Notes: a model not told the origin generated them from the letters alone. DNA of 36,187 bases from Comamonadaceae bacterium CD01 (GCA_002894305.1 PGEI01000023.1:1-36187), one strand, 5' to 3'. Shown: positions 18,636 to 27,393, numbered from the stretch's first letter. Numbers and translations: made by a program.

Positions 18636-19240
18636 TTTTGGGATTCCTGTATCAATTGATTGCACATGTGCGTCGCTTGCTCGCGTAGTTCTGCTGCCAA
18701 GCCATCTGGTCCGAGCAGCCAGCCCTTGAGCGCATGGGCGATCTCATCGCGAGCGGAAGACTTGACTTGCAGCTTGGAGAGAAAAACATCCATGGTTTCA
18801 AGGCGTTTCCTGCCGAAAGCCGACTGCATTGGTGGACGGTACACGCTCTTCTCGGCCAACACGGCCAGTGACGCCTCAAGGCGGCTAAGGCATGCGTGCA
18901 TGGGTTTCGCGATCCGCTGGATGGTTTTTTTCAGGAGGAGCTTGTTTGCCGGATCAGCGAACAACTCCATGAACAGTCGGCCAATCAGCCCCTTCTCTTC
19001 TAGCCTCTCGTCAATGCGCTTCATCAATTCGATATGCAGTGTCGCCGTGGCCAGAGTGATATCCGTATGTGCATCGTCACGCCAATTGAGAAGCTCCCGC
19101 CGCAATGCGAGCGCCGACAGGCGACGTGCATCGATCAGCGGCTCGACGCGCTTGCCTTCGGCGTCAATACCAACGGGCTCATCTCCGGTTTTTGCGGCGG
19201 GGACGGGAATTTTTTCTGACCGGAAAAAACGAAATCGCAT
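18629..19240 (-). CDS. Hypothetical alpha-helical protein (first gene of accessory pair)
   Basis: A 203-aa soluble protein with no signal peptide or membrane segment and no recognised motif. The N-terminal ~35 residues are polar and probably disordered (EKIPVPAAKTGDEPVGIDAE). The rest is predicted almost entirely helical, with long charged amphipathic stretches (ARRLSALALRRELLNW; IELMKRIDERLEEKGLIGRL). The start at ATG 19240 has only a weak ribosome site. No better in-frame start precedes the conserved-looking helical part. It is the first gene of a two-gene unit with the 316-aa membrane protein, which overlaps it by 7 nt. Lower GC than neighbouring genes. Function unknown. Confidence 0.75.
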   Translation of the reverse strand: MRFRFFRSEKIPVPAAKTGDEPVGIDAEGKRVEPLIDARRLSALALRRELLNWRDDAHTDITLATATLHIELMKRIDERLEEKGLIGRLFMELFADPANKLLLKKTIQRIAKPMHACLSRLEASLAVLAEKSVYRPPMQSAFGRKRLETMDVFLSKLQVKSSARDEIAHALKGWLLGPDGLAAELREQATHMCNQLIQESQKC

Positions 19241-19404
19241 CCTGATTCAGGAATGGGTGGGTTGAGCCCAGGATGGCACAAATCAGCGGGGTCTCAAGTG
19301 GCAGCTTGGATCACCTTGCGCCAAAGGCTGGATGGGGAAAACGACGAGGGAATCATGCCATGGCCGGGCACGCCTTCGCATCCCCCCCTTGGGTGCGCTT
19401 GAAC

Positions 19405-20232
19405 TTACAACCTCTCCGTCTCCCCCGCCTTCGGCTGCCACACCATCAGCCGCTTCTCGATCGCGCCCACCATCTCGTCGAGCGCCAGCGCAAACGCGGT
19501 CAGCACCAGGATGCCGGCCATCACGGTGTTGATGTCGAAGCTGCCCTCGGCCTGCAGGATCAGGTAGCCCACGCCCTGGCTGGAGCCCAGGTACTCCCCC
19601 ACCACCGCGCCGACGAAGGCCAGGCCGACGCTGGTGTGCAGCGAGCTGAACACCCAGCTCGTCGCGCTGGGCAGGTAGACGTGGCGCAGCAGCTGCTTCT
19701 GGCTCGCGCCCAGCATGCGCGCGTTGGCCAGGATCACCGGGCTTACTTCCTTGACGCCCTGGTAGACGTTGAAGAACACGATGAAGAACACCAGCGTCAC
19801 GCCCAGCGCCACCTTGGAGCCCATCCCCAGGCCGAACCAGACGGCGAAGATCGGCGCCAGGATGATGCGCGGCATGGCGTTCATGGCCTTGATGTAGGGG
19901 TCGAGGATGGCCGCCGCCATCGGCGACAGCGCCAGCCACAGCCCGCCGGCGAGGCCCCCGGCGGCGCCGATGGCGAACGCCATCACCGTCTCGGCCAGCG
20001 TGACCCACAGGTGCCGGTAGATGTCGGCGTCGGCGACGAACCAGGCCCAGATGACGCCGAAGATCTGCACCGGCTCGCCAAAGAAAAAGGCCGCCTGCCG
20101 GTCGTTCTCGAACATGAACGGCGGCACCAGCCCCGGCTTGGTCATCACGTGCCAGAAGCCGAACAGCAGTACCAGCAGCGCCAGCTGCCACAGGCGCAGC
20201 GTGCCCGCGCGCGGTTTGATCCAGTTCCACAT
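19405..20232 (-). CDS. ABC transporter permease, NitT/TauT/SsuC type
   Basis: A 275-aa inner-membrane permease with about six transmembrane helices. The binding-protein-dependent transport signature (EAA loop) is ANARMLGASQKQLLRHVYLP in the second half. The C-terminus GEYLGSSQGVGYLILQAEG is typical of the taurine, sulfonate, nitrate and thiamine-precursor import group. It is the last gene of a substrate-binding protein, ATPase, permease operon, 13 nt after the ATPase gene. A diverged remnant of a sister gene lies at 17151-17327. The substrate cannot be decided. Confidence 0.93.
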   Translation of the reverse strand: MWNWIKPRAGTLRLWQLALLVLLFGFWHVMTKPGLVPPFMFENDRQAAFFFGEPVQIFGVIWAWFVADADIYRHLWVTLAETVMAFAIGAAGGLAGGLWLALSPMAAAILDPYIKAMNAMPRIILAPIFAVWFGLGMGSKVALGVTLVFFIVFFNVYQGVKEVSPVILANARMLGASQKQLLRHVYLPSATSWVFSSLHTSVGLAFVGAVVGEYLGSSQGVGYLILQAEGSFDINTVMAGILVLTAFALALDEMVGAIEKRLMVWQPKAGETERL

Positions 20233-20245
20233 ATTTTTCAGGCCC

Positions 20246-21058
20246 TCACGCCTTCTGCAGCTGCTGCTGGTAGCCCTTCAGGACTTCCTCGCGCAGCTCG
20301 GCCCAGATGGCGGCATGCAGTTCGAGGAAGCGCGGCTGGGTCTTGACCTCGGACACATCGCGCGGGCGCGGAAGGTCGATCACGAACTCGCCGATCGGGT
20401 GCGCCGCCGGCCCGGCGGAGAGCACCACCACGCGGTCGCTCATGGCGATCGCTTCGTCGAGGTCGTGGGTGATGAACAGCACCGCCTTCTTCTTGCCCTG
20501 CCACAGCGCCAGCACCTCGTTTTCCATCAGCTGGCGCGTCTGGATGTCCAGCGCCGAGAACGGCTCGTCCATCAGGATGATGTCCGGGTCCATCACCAGC
20601 GTCTGCGCCAGGCTGGCGCGCTTCCTCATGCCGCCGCTCATCTGGTGCGGATAGCGGTCGCCGAACGCCGCCAAACCGACGCGCGCCAGCCAGTCGCGCG
20701 CCTGGGCGCGCGCCTCGCCGTCGGCCACGCCGCGAAACTGCAGGCCGGCCATCACGTTGTCCAGCGCGGTGCGCCAGGGCATCAGGCTCTCGGCCTGGAA
20801 CATGTAGCCGGCGCGCTGGTTGATGCCCGAAAGCTCCTCGCCGAAGACGCGCACGCTGCCCTCGCTGGGCGCCAGCAGCCCGGCGGCCATGTTCAGCAGC
20901 GTGCTCTTGCCGCAGCCCGTGGGGCCGACGACGCTGACGAACTCGCCCGCCGCCACGGTCAGGTCCACACCACGCACCGCGGTGTAGCGCTGACCGGGCT
21001 GGTCCTTGCTGACAAAGGTGCAGGCCACGCCCTGCAGTTCGATTGCCGCTGCGCTCAT
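20246..21058 (-). CDS. ABC transporter ATP-binding protein, NitT/TauT type
   Basis: A 270-aa ATPase subunit. Walker A is GPTGCGKST (45-53), the Q-loop is in GYMFQAESLMPW, the signature is MSGGMRKRASLAQ, Walker B is IILMDEPFSALD, and the H-loop is FITHDLDEA. All catalytic residues are present. It starts 7 nt after the substrate-binding protein gene and 13 nt before the permease gene, so the three form one operon. Confidence 0.96.
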   Translation of the reverse strand: MSAAAIELQGVACTFVSKDQPGQRYTAVRGVDLTVAAGEFVSVVGPTGCGKSTLLNMAAGLLAPSEGSVRVFGEELSGINQRAGYMFQAESLMPWRTALDNVMAGLQFRGVADGEARAQARDWLARVGLAAFGDRYPHQMSGGMRKRASLAQTLVMDPDIILMDEPFSALDIQTRQLMENEVLALWQGKKKAVLFITHDLDEAIAMSDRVVVLSAGPAAHPIGEFVIDLPRPRDVSEVKTQPRFLELHAAIWAELREEVLKGYQQQLQKA

Positions 21059-21065
21059 GGCTGGT

Positions 21066-22097
21066 TCAACCCTTGGGGTACTTGAGGTTGGCCTTCTTGA
21101 CGAAGTCGTTGGTGTAGATGGCGCTCAGATCCACCTTGCCCTTGGCAGCGGCGATCTTGGGGTCGATGCTGGCCAGCGCGTTGAGCGCGGTCTGCGGCCC
21201 GCGCGCCGGAAAGCTGCCGTCGGCCGACGTCGCCTGCTTGGCTGCCAGGAAGCCGTCGATGTAGATCGCGCGGTCGCCCAGCAGGTAGCTCTCGGGCACG
21301 ACCTTGATCACGTCGCCGCCGCCGGCCTGGTGAATCCACTTGTCGGCGCGCACCATGGCGTTGACCAGCGCCTGCGCGGTGTTGGGGTTCTTGTCCAGGA
21401 AGCCCTGCGGCGCGTACAGGCAGCCGGCGGGCATCGGGCCGCCGAACACCTTCTCGGCCTCGTCCATCTTGCGCGTATCCGAGACGATCTTCAGGTCGCC
21501 CGAGCGCGCCAGCAGCGTGATCACCGGGTCGAGGTTGGAGATCGCGTCGATCTGGCCCGAGCGCATCGCCGCCACCGCGCCATTGCCCGCGCCGACGCCG
21601 ACGAAGCTCACGTCGGTGGGCTTCAAGCCCGCCTTGGCCAGCACGAAGTTGGCGACGATGTTGGTCGAGCTGCCCGGCGCAGTCACGCCGATCTTCTTGC
21701 CCTTGAGGTCGGCCACGCTCTTGAAGTCGGGCATGGTCTTGGGGTTGACGCCCAGCACGATCTGCGGCGCCGCGCCCTGCAGCACGAAGGCGCGCATCGG
21801 CTGGCCCTTGAGCTGCATGGCGATCGTGTGCTCGAACGCGCCCGACACCACGTCGGCGCTGCCGCCGACCACCGCCTGCAGCGCGCGCGAGCCGCCGGCG
21901 AAGTCGACGATGGTCACGTCCAGCCCCTCGTCCTTGAAGTAGCCCAACTGCTCGGCGATGGTCAGCGGCAGGTAATAGAACAGGTTCTTGCCGCCGACGG
22001 CGATGGTCACCTTCTGCTTCTCCAGGTTCTGGGCGAAGGTGAACGAGGGCAGGGCCGCCGCGGCCAGGCCGCCGGCGATGAGGTGGCGTCTTTGCAT
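21066..22097 (-). CDS. ABC transporter substrate-binding protein, NitT/TauT/SsuA-like
   Basis: A 343-aa periplasmic binding protein with the NMT1/SsuA fold. The N-terminus MQRRHLIAGGLAAAALPSFT is a signal peptide with an RR-x-LI pattern compatible with Tat export, cleaved around AFA/Q. Core elements LPLTIAEQLGYFKDEGLDV, GGSADVVSGAF and LKGKKIGVTAPGS are present. It is the promoter-proximal gene of the transporter operon and diverges from the aldehyde dehydrogenase gene. Ligand candidates for this family include sulfonates, taurine, nitrate and pyrimidine precursors. Proximity to the PQQ region may be meaningful but is not proof. Confidence 0.92.
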   Translation of the reverse strand: MQRRHLIAGGLAAAALPSFTFAQNLEKQKVTIAVGGKNLFYYLPLTIAEQLGYFKDEGLDVTIVDFAGGSRALQAVVGGSADVVSGAFEHTIAMQLKGQPMRAFVLQGAAPQIVLGVNPKTMPDFKSVADLKGKKIGVTAPGSSTNIVANFVLAKAGLKPTDVSFVGVGAGNGAVAAMRSGQIDAISNLDPVITLLARSGDLKIVSDTRKMDEAEKVFGGPMPAGCLYAPQGFLDKNPNTAQALVNAMVRADKWIHQAGGGDVIKVVPESYLLGDRAIYIDGFLAAKQATSADGSFPARGPQTALNALASIDPKIAAAKGKVDLSAIYTNDFVKKANLKYPKG

Positions 22098-22211
22098 GTT
22101 GTGGTCTCCTGGTTGGAATCATGGCTTCGGCCGCGCAGCGGCGACCGAAGCGGTTGATCATACTGGCCGGGTACCGGGCGCGGCCCGCGTTGTGCCACGC
22201 CGCGGCCGCAG

Positions 22212-22249
22212 TGGCGCAATCTGGGGCAGCGGTGTGGCAAATCGGGACA
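22212..22249. promoter_or_regulatory. Tandem candidate activator sites upstream of the sigma-54 promoter
   Basis: TGGCGCAATCTGGGGCA (22212-22228) and TGTGGCAAATCGGGACA (22233-22249) resemble each other (11 of 17) and start 21 bp apart, two helical turns. The second resembles the reverse complement of 29299-29315 (12 of 17). They lie about 63-100 bp before the -24 element at 22312, the usual distance for enhancer-binding proteins. A further dyad, TTGTGCCAC...GTGGCGCAA, spans 22190-22219 and overlaps the first site. Confidence 0.5.
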
Positions 22250-22310
22250 GTCGGCGGCGCAAAACCGTGCCAGCCGCTGGTTTCGGGCGCCGCGCCGTGC
22301 GGCGGCGGGG

Positions 22311-22328
22311 TTGGCACGAAGTTTGTAT
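22311..22328 (+). promoter_or_regulatory. Candidate sigma-54 promoter of the aldehyde dehydrogenase gene
   Basis: TTGGCACG-AAGT-TTGTAT matches the -24/-12 consensus (YTGGCACG-N4-TTGCW) with perfect GG spacing and one change, C to T in the -12 GC. Transcription would begin near 22338, leaving a ~50-nt leader. sigma-54 control is established for acoD-type acetaldehyde dehydrogenase genes in related bacteria. Confidence 0.65.
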
Positions 22329-22388
22329 GTGTCCTGGCAGTCGGTCTTTTTTTCTTTGAACCGATATGCAACCCAACAGGAGATGACC

Positions 22389-23915
22389 ATGGACATGTTC
22401 GAACTCAAGCACTTCAACCTCGAAGCCCGCTACCCCTACAAGCAGAAGTACGACAACTTCATCGGCGGCAAATGGGTGGCACCGGTGGCCGGGCAGTATT
22501 TCGACAACGCATCGCCGATCACGGGCAAGGTGTTCTGCTCGGTGGCACGCTCCGACGCCAACGACGTGAATCTGGCGCTGGACGCCGCCCACGCCGCGCA
22601 GGCCAAGTGGGGCAAGACCTCGGTGGCCGAGCGCTCGGGCATCTTGCTCAAGATCGCCGATCGCATGGAGCAGAACCTGGAGCTGCTGGCGATTGCCGAG
22701 ACCATCGACAACGGCAAGCCGCTGCGCGAGACCATGGCCGCGGACCTGCCGCTGGGCATCGACCACTTCCGCTACTTCGCCGGCTGCATCCGCGCGCAGG
22801 AGGGCGCGATCTCCGACATCGACGCCACTACCGTCGCCTACCACTTCAACGAGCCCATGGGCGTCGTCGGCCAGATCATCCCGTGGAACTTCCCCATTCT
22901 GATGGCGTGCTGGAAGCTCGCGCCCGCGCTGGCCGCCGGCTGCTCCATCGTGATGAAACCCGCCGAGCAGACGCCCGCCTCCATCATGGTGCTGATGGAG
23001 CTGATCGGCGATCTGCTGCCCCCGGGCGTGCTCAACATCGTCAACGGCTTTGGCCGCGAGGCCGGCGAGGCGCTGGCGACGAGCAAGCGCATCGCAAAAA
23101 TAGCGTTTACCGGCTCCACCCCGGTGGGTCAGCGCATCCTGCGCGCAGCGGCCGACAACCTGATTCCGTCGACCGTCGAGCTGGGCGGCAAGAGCCCCAA
23201 CATCTTCTTTGCCGACGTGCTCGACGCCGACGACGCCTTCCTGGACAAGGCGCTCGAAGGCTTCTCGATGTTCGCGCTCAACCAGGGCGAGGTCTGCACC
23301 TGCCCGTCGCGCATCCTGGTGCAGGAGTCGATCTACGAGCGCTTCATGGAGCGCGCCGTCGCCCGCGTCGAGTCGATGACGCAGGGCCACCCGCTGGACA
23401 AGAGCACCATGGTCGGCGCGCAGGTCTCGCAACAGCAACTCGACCGCATCCTGGGCTACATCGACATTGGCCGCGGCGAGGGCGCCCAGTGCCTCACGGG
23501 CGGCGAGCGCCTGCGTGCCGGCGGCGAGATCAACGACGGCTTCTTCATCAAGCCCACGCTGCTGTACGGCAAGAACGACATGCGTGTGTTCCAGGAGGAG
23601 ATCTTCGGCCCCGTCGCGTCGGTGACCACCTTCAAGGACGCCGAGGACGCGGTGCGCATTGCCAACGACACCGAGTACGGCCTGGGCGCCGGCGTGTGGA
23701 GCAGGAACGGCAACACCGCCTACCACATGGGCCGCGCCATCCAGGCGGGCCGCGTGTGGACCAACTGCTACCACCTGTACCCCGCGCACGCGGCGTTTGG
23801 CGGCTACAAGAAGTCGGGCATCGGCCGCGAGACGCACAAGATGGCGCTGTCCAACTACCAGCAGACCAAGAACCTGCTGGTCAGCTACAGCCCCGACGCG
23901 CTGGGCTTCTTCTGA
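22389..23915 (+). CDS. exaC: NAD+-dependent aldehyde dehydrogenase, ExaC/AcoD type
   Basis: A 508-aa cytosolic aldehyde dehydrogenase that oxidises acetaldehyde and similar products to acids. The catalytic Cys303 lies in [11 protein letters not shown], the general base Glu264 in [11 protein letters not shown], and the cofactor loop in FTGSTPVGQ. The EVCTCPSR form and length match P. aeruginosa ExaC and Cupriavidus AcoD, enzymes downstream of PQQ-dependent ethanol dehydrogenase or acetoin cleavage. Three ATGs are close together; 22389 is chosen because AGGAG (22378-22382) gives a 6-nt spacer. Preceded by a sigma-54-type promoter. The pqqU-like receptor gene follows after 109 nt containing a hairpin. 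Confidence 0.93.
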   Translation: MDMFELKHFNLEARYPYKQKYDNFIGGKWVAPVAGQYFDNASPITGKVFCSVARSDANDVNLALDAAHAAQAKWGKTSVAERSGILLKIADRMEQNLELLAIAETIDNGKPLRETMAADLPLGIDHFRYFAGCIRAQEGAISDIDATTVAYHFNEPMGVVGQIIPWNFPILMACWKLAPALAAGCSIVMKPAEQTPASIMVLMELIGDLLPPGVLNIVNGFGREAGEALATSKRIAKIAFTGSTPVGQRILRAAADNLIPSTVELGGKSPNIFFADVLDADDAFLDKALEGFSMFALNQGEVCTCPSRILVQESIYERFMERAVARVESMTQGHPLDKSTMVGAQVSQQQLDRILGYIDIGRGEGAQCLTGGERLRAGGEINDGFFIKPTLLYGKNDMRVFQEEIFGPVASVTTFKDAEDAVRIANDTEYGLGAGVWSRNGNTAYHMGRAIQAGRVWTNCYHLYPAHAAFGGYKKSGIGRETHKMALSNYQQTKNLLVSYSPDALGFF

Positions 23916-23925
23916 CCACCAGCCG

Positions 23926-23949
23926 CGGCAGGCGCACCGGCGCCTGCCG
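23926..23949 (+). terminator. Strong hairpin between exaC and the receptor gene
   Basis: CGGCAGGCGC and GCGCCTGCCG form a perfect 10-bp stem with a 4-base loop (ACCG). No T-run follows, so it may only attenuate or protect the transcript rather than end it. Confidence 0.5.
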
Positions 23950-24024
23950 TGCGCTTTCGCTGACGGCCTGCCCCGCCCGTGGGCAGTGCCTGTTCACAGA
24001 CCGGCAAAAAAAGAGGGGGACAAG

Positions 24025-26157
24025 ATGCAGTTGAAACAGCTTTGTGCGGCCGCGGGCTGGCCGTTGGGCGCCATGCTTTGCGGCCTGCTGTGGGCCCAGG
24101 GCGCGGCGGCGCAACAAACGGCGGCGCAGGACGGCGCTGGTACGCTGCCGGCGATGACGGTGCGCAGCGTGCTCACGCCCACCACCGCCGAGAAGGCGCC
24201 GGCATCGGTCACCGTGGTCGACGGCGAGCAGCTGCGCGAGCGCCAGTGGCAGGTCAACCTGTCGGAGTCGCTGGGCAACGTGCCGGGCCTGCTGATCCAG
24301 AACCGCCAGAACTACGCGCAAGACCTGCAGATGTCGATCCGCGGCCACGGCGCGCGCTCCACCTTCGGCGTGCGCGGCATCCAGGTCTACCTGGACGGCA
24401 TACCGGCCACCATGCCCGACGGCCAGGGCCAGACCAACCACATCGACCTCTCGTCGCTGGAGCGCCTTGAGGTGTTGCGCGGCCCCTATTCCACGCTGTA
24501 CGGCAACGCCTCGGGCGGCGCCATCCAGGCCTTTACCGAGCGCGGCGAAGGGCCGCCCAAGCTCGGCAGCAGCTTTGCCATGGGCAGCAACGGGCAAAAG
24601 CGCCTGGGCCTGAAGGCCAGCGGCGAGCGCGCCGGCGTGGGCTACACGGTCAGCGCCAGCCGCTTCCTCACCGACGGCTACCGCCCGCAGACGGCGGCCG
24701 ACAAGAATCTGCTCAACGCACGGCTGGACTTTGGCAGCAGCGCGGACAGCCACTGGACGCTCGTCGCCAGCCACGTCGACATCGACGCCAAGGACGCCGG
24801 CGGCGTGACCCCTGCCGACTGGGCTGCCAACCACCGCGCCGTAGCCGCCGGCTCGCTGCAGTACAACACGCGCAAAAGCCAGCGCCAGACCCAGGCCGGG
24901 CTGATCCACGAGCACCGCGTCAGCGCCAGCGACCAGCTGCGGCTGATGGTCTACGGCGGCCACCGCGCCATCACCCAGTACCAGTCCATCCCCAAGGCGG
25001 CGCAGGCACCTGCGACGCATGCCGGCGGCGTGATCGACATGCAGCGCGACTATGGCGGGCTGGACGCGCGCTGGACGCACCAGCAGGGCAGCGTCGACTG
25101 GGTTCTGGGCCTGGCGGCCAACCAGGTGCGCGAAAACCGCAAGGGCTACGAGAACTTCGTGGGCAGCGAGCTGGGCATCAAGGGCAATTTGCGCCGCGAC
25201 GAGCGCAACCGCCTGAGCAGCGTCGACCCCTACGCCCAGGCCAGCTGGGCGTTTGCGCCGCGCTGGACGCTGGACGCCGGGCTGCGCTGGAGCAATGTGC
25301 GCTTTGATTCGCGTGACCGCTACATCGTCGGCGCCAACGGCGACGACAGCGGCAAGACCAAATTCCACCGGCTGCTGCCGATGGCGTCGCTGCAGCACCA
25401 ACTCGATGAAGGCACCCAGGTCTACGCGTCGGTCGCCAGCGGCTTCGAGACGCCGACCTTCAACGAGCTGTCCTACCGCCAGGGCGGCCTGCCGGGGCTG
25501 AACTTCGCGCTGCGCCCGGCGCGCTCGACCAGCGCCGAGCTGGGCCTGCGCCAGCGCTGGCGCGGCGCGCACTGGCACGGCAACTGGAGCGCGGCGCTGT
25601 TTCGCACAGGCACCAAGGATGAGATCGTCGTGGCGACCAACAGCGGCGGGCGCTCCACCTACCAGAATGCCGGTCGCACGCGCCGCCAGGGCGTCGAGCT
25701 GGCCTCGACCACCTGGATGGGCCCGCAGTGGCGGCTTGAGACCGCGCTGACGCTGCTCGACGCCCGCTTGCGCGACGGCTTTTGCAATGCCGCCGGCGCC
25801 AACTGCGTGTCCGCCGGCAACCGCCTGGCCGGCACCGCGCGCTACCAGGCCTTTGCCGGCCTGTATTGGCAGCCGGCCGCCGCGTGGAACCTGGGGCTGG
25901 ACTGGCGCCAGGTCGGCCCCGTCACGGCCAACGACGCCAACAGCGTGCAGGCGCCCGGCTACGGCGTCGCCAGCCTGAGCGGCGAATACCTGCGCGACAT
26001 TGGCGCCTGGGCCTTCAAGGCCTTTGCACGCGTCGACAACCTGCTCGACCGCCAGTACGTCGGCTCGGTCATCGTCAACGAGGGCAATGGCCGCTACTAC
26101 GAGGCCGCACCGGGGCGGCAGTGGATGGCGGGCGTGAGCCTGGCCTATCGGTTCTGA
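24025..26157 (+). CDS. pqqU: TonB-dependent outer membrane receptor, PqqU/YncD type
   Basis: A 710-aa receptor with signal peptide (cleavage near AAAQQ, about residue 30), plug domain and 22-strand barrel ending in the canonical Phe (SLAYRF). It resembles E. coli YncD, now PqqU, the TonB-dependent importer of pyrroloquinoline quinone. Shared blocks recalled from that protein include NRQNYAQDLQ-SIRG, VDGIPATMPDGQGQT-like (here YLDGIPATMPDGQGQT), QYQSIPKA with HAGGVI, GNGDDSG-like, GFETPTFNELSYR and SVIVNEGNGRYYE-PGR. The start is ATG 24025 after GAGGGGGA. Probably cotranscribed with exaC. Its place beside a complete pqq operon supports a PQQ substrate. Confidence 0.88.
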   Translation: MQLKQLCAAAGWPLGAMLCGLLWAQGAAAQQTAAQDGAGTLPAMTVRSVLTPTTAEKAPASVTVVDGEQLRERQWQVNLSESLGNVPGLLIQNRQNYAQDLQMSIRGHGARSTFGVRGIQVYLDGIPATMPDGQGQTNHIDLSSLERLEVLRGPYSTLYGNASGGAIQAFTERGEGPPKLGSSFAMGSNGQKRLGLKASGERAGVGYTVSASRFLTDGYRPQTAADKNLLNARLDFGSSADSHWTLVASHVDIDAKDAGGVTPADWAANHRAVAAGSLQYNTRKSQRQTQAGLIHEHRVSASDQLRLMVYGGHRAITQYQSIPKAAQAPATHAGGVIDMQRDYGGLDARWTHQQGSVDWVLGLAANQVRENRKGYENFVGSELGIKGNLRRDERNRLSSVDPYAQASWAFAPRWTLDAGLRWSNVRFDSRDRYIVGANGDDSGKTKFHRLLPMASLQHQLDEGTQVYASVASGFETPTFNELSYRQGGLPGLNFALRPARSTSAELGLRQRWRGAHWHGNWSAALFRTGTKDEIVVATNSGGRSTYQNAGRTRRQGVELASTTWMGPQWRLETALTLLDARLRDGFCNAAGANCVSAGNRLAGTARYQAFAGLYWQPAAAWNLGLDWRQVGPVTANDANSVQAPGYGVASLSGEYLRDIGAWAFKAFARVDNLLDRQYVGSVIVNEGNGRYYEAAPGRQWMAGVSLAYRF

Positions 26158-26179
26158 GTGTTCTTTCCGAGGTCGCCGG

Positions 26180-26211
26180 CCCTCACCCCCACCCTCTCCC
26201 AGAGGGAGAGG
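26180..26211. repeat. Dispersed-type intergenic hairpin repeat
   Basis: CCTCACCCCCACCCTCTCCC followed by AGAGGGAGAGG. CCTCTCCC and GGGAGAGG form an 8-bp stem with a 3-base loop. I recognise this as a widespread proteobacterial intergenic repeat ('CCCTCACCCC-ACCC-CTCTCCC...'). Here it may end the receptor transcript. Confidence 0.6.
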
Positions 26212-26312
26212 AAGTGAATACCGGCGCCGCGACAAGCCTGTTTTCCCCCGTCCCGGCCGCGGGTGCCACCTGAGGCCGGGGCGCATTCCCACGTCAAAAA
26301 AAGGAGACACCG

Positions 26313-27347
26313 ATGAACACCACGACCCTGACCCGCACCGCGCTGGCTGCTGCCTGCGCCGCGCTGCTGGCGGCCTGCGCGCACGGCCCGGACGGCCAGA
26401 CCGGCGCAGCAGCCACCGACGCCGACCCCGTTGCGCTGGTCAACCAGCTCGAAGCGACGACAGGAAAGTTCGCCGGCCACCGCCGCTCGGGCGCCAAGGG
26501 CGTGTGCGCCGCGGGCAGCTTCGTCGGCAGCAGCCAGGCGCGTGCGCTGTCCAGCGCCAGCGCCTTCAGCGGCCAGCCGGTGCCGGTGCTCGTGCGCTTT
26601 TCGCTGACCGGGCCCAACCCCAACGCGCCCGACAACACCAAGGGCCAGCGCAACATGGCGCTGCAGTTCGACCTGCCCGGCGGCGAGCAGTGGTTGATGG
26701 GCAACATCTCGTCGCCCGTGTTCGGCGCAGAGACGCCGGCGCAATTCCTTGGCCGCCTGCAGTCGCTGCAGGCCGACCCGGCCACCAAGAAACCCGACCC
26801 GGCCCGCGTCAAGGCCTTTGCCGATGCCAACCCACAGGTGCTGCTGCAGGGCAAGTACTTTGCCTCCCAGCCCGTGGCGGCAAGCTTTGCGGGGCTGAAC
26901 TACTGGGGTGTGCATGGCTTTGGCTTCACCAACGCCCAGGGCCAGACCACCTGGGGCAAATGGGTGTTCGAGCCGGTGGGCGGCGTGCTGGGCCTGAGCG
27001 ACGAGGAGGCCAAGGCGCGCGGCGCCAACTTCCTGTTCGACGACCTGCGCCAGCGCGTACAGGCCGGTCATGCGGCGTTCGACTTCAACCTGGAGCTGGC
27101 CGCGCCCGGCGACAGGATCGACAGCGCCACCACGCCGCTGCCCGCAGGGCGCACCAAGGTCACGCTGGGGCGGCTGACGATCACCTCGGTCTCGCCCGAC
27201 GGCGCCGGCCCCTGCGTGGACACCAACTTCAGCCCGCTGGTGCTGCCTCGCGGCGTCGTCGCGTCGGCCGACCCCATCCTGGCCGCGCGCGCCGCGCCCT
27301 ACGCGATCTCGCAGCAGCGCCGGCTGGAAGAACGCGCCGCCAAGTAA
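26313..27347 (+). CDS. Catalase-fold lipoprotein (SrpA-like catalase family)
   Basis: A 344-aa protein with a lipoprotein signal ending in LLAAC (lipidated Cys22), hence periplasm-facing. The body is the compact catalase fold of SrpA-type catalase-related peroxidases: VPVLVRFSLTGPNPNAPDN, MALQFDLPGGEQWLMG, NYWGVHGFGF and a C-terminal R326-A-A-P-Y330 matching the Arg-x3-Tyr proximal haem-ligand motif. At the expected distal His position ('HAKG' in ordinary members) this protein reads SGAKG (59-63), so the catalytic His seems absent. RBS AAGGAG precedes ATG 26313. It is downstream of the PQQ receptor and convergent with the metallo-hydrolase gene. A role in peroxide removal is doubtful; haem binding or another oxidation is possible. 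Confidence 0.85.
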   Translation: MNTTTLTRTALAAACAALLAACAHGPDGQTGAAATDADPVALVNQLEATTGKFAGHRRSGAKGVCAAGSFVGSSQARALSSASAFSGQPVPVLVRFSLTGPNPNAPDNTKGQRNMALQFDLPGGEQWLMGNISSPVFGAETPAQFLGRLQSLQADPATKKPDPARVKAFADANPQVLLQGKYFASQPVAASFAGLNYWGVHGFGFTNAQGQTTWGKWVFEPVGGVLGLSDEEAKARGANFLFDDLRQRVQAGHAAFDFNLELAAPGDRIDSATTPLPAGRTKVTLGRLTITSVSPDGAGPCVDTNFSPLVLPRGVVASADPILAARAAPYAISQQRRLEERAAK

Positions 27348-27356
27348 AACGGTAAG

Positions 27357-27379
27357 CCACCGCTGCGCCGCAGCGGTGG
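27357..27379. terminator. Palindromic hairpin between convergent genes
   Basis: CCACCGCTGC (27357-27366) and GCAGCGGTGG (27370-27379) form a perfect 10-bp stem with a 3-base loop, midway between the convergent catalase-like and metallo-hydrolase genes. No U-tract follows on either strand. It may act as a bidirectional transcript end. Confidence 0.6.
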
Positions 27380-27393
27380 ACGCGAGCACGGTA

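Noticed and set aside
22190-22219. The TTGTGCCAC...GTGGCGCAA dyad as the main activator site for exaC
   Set aside because: It is not repeated upstream of the other sigma-54 promoters, whereas the overlapping 17-bp motif is. Kept only as a note in that entry.
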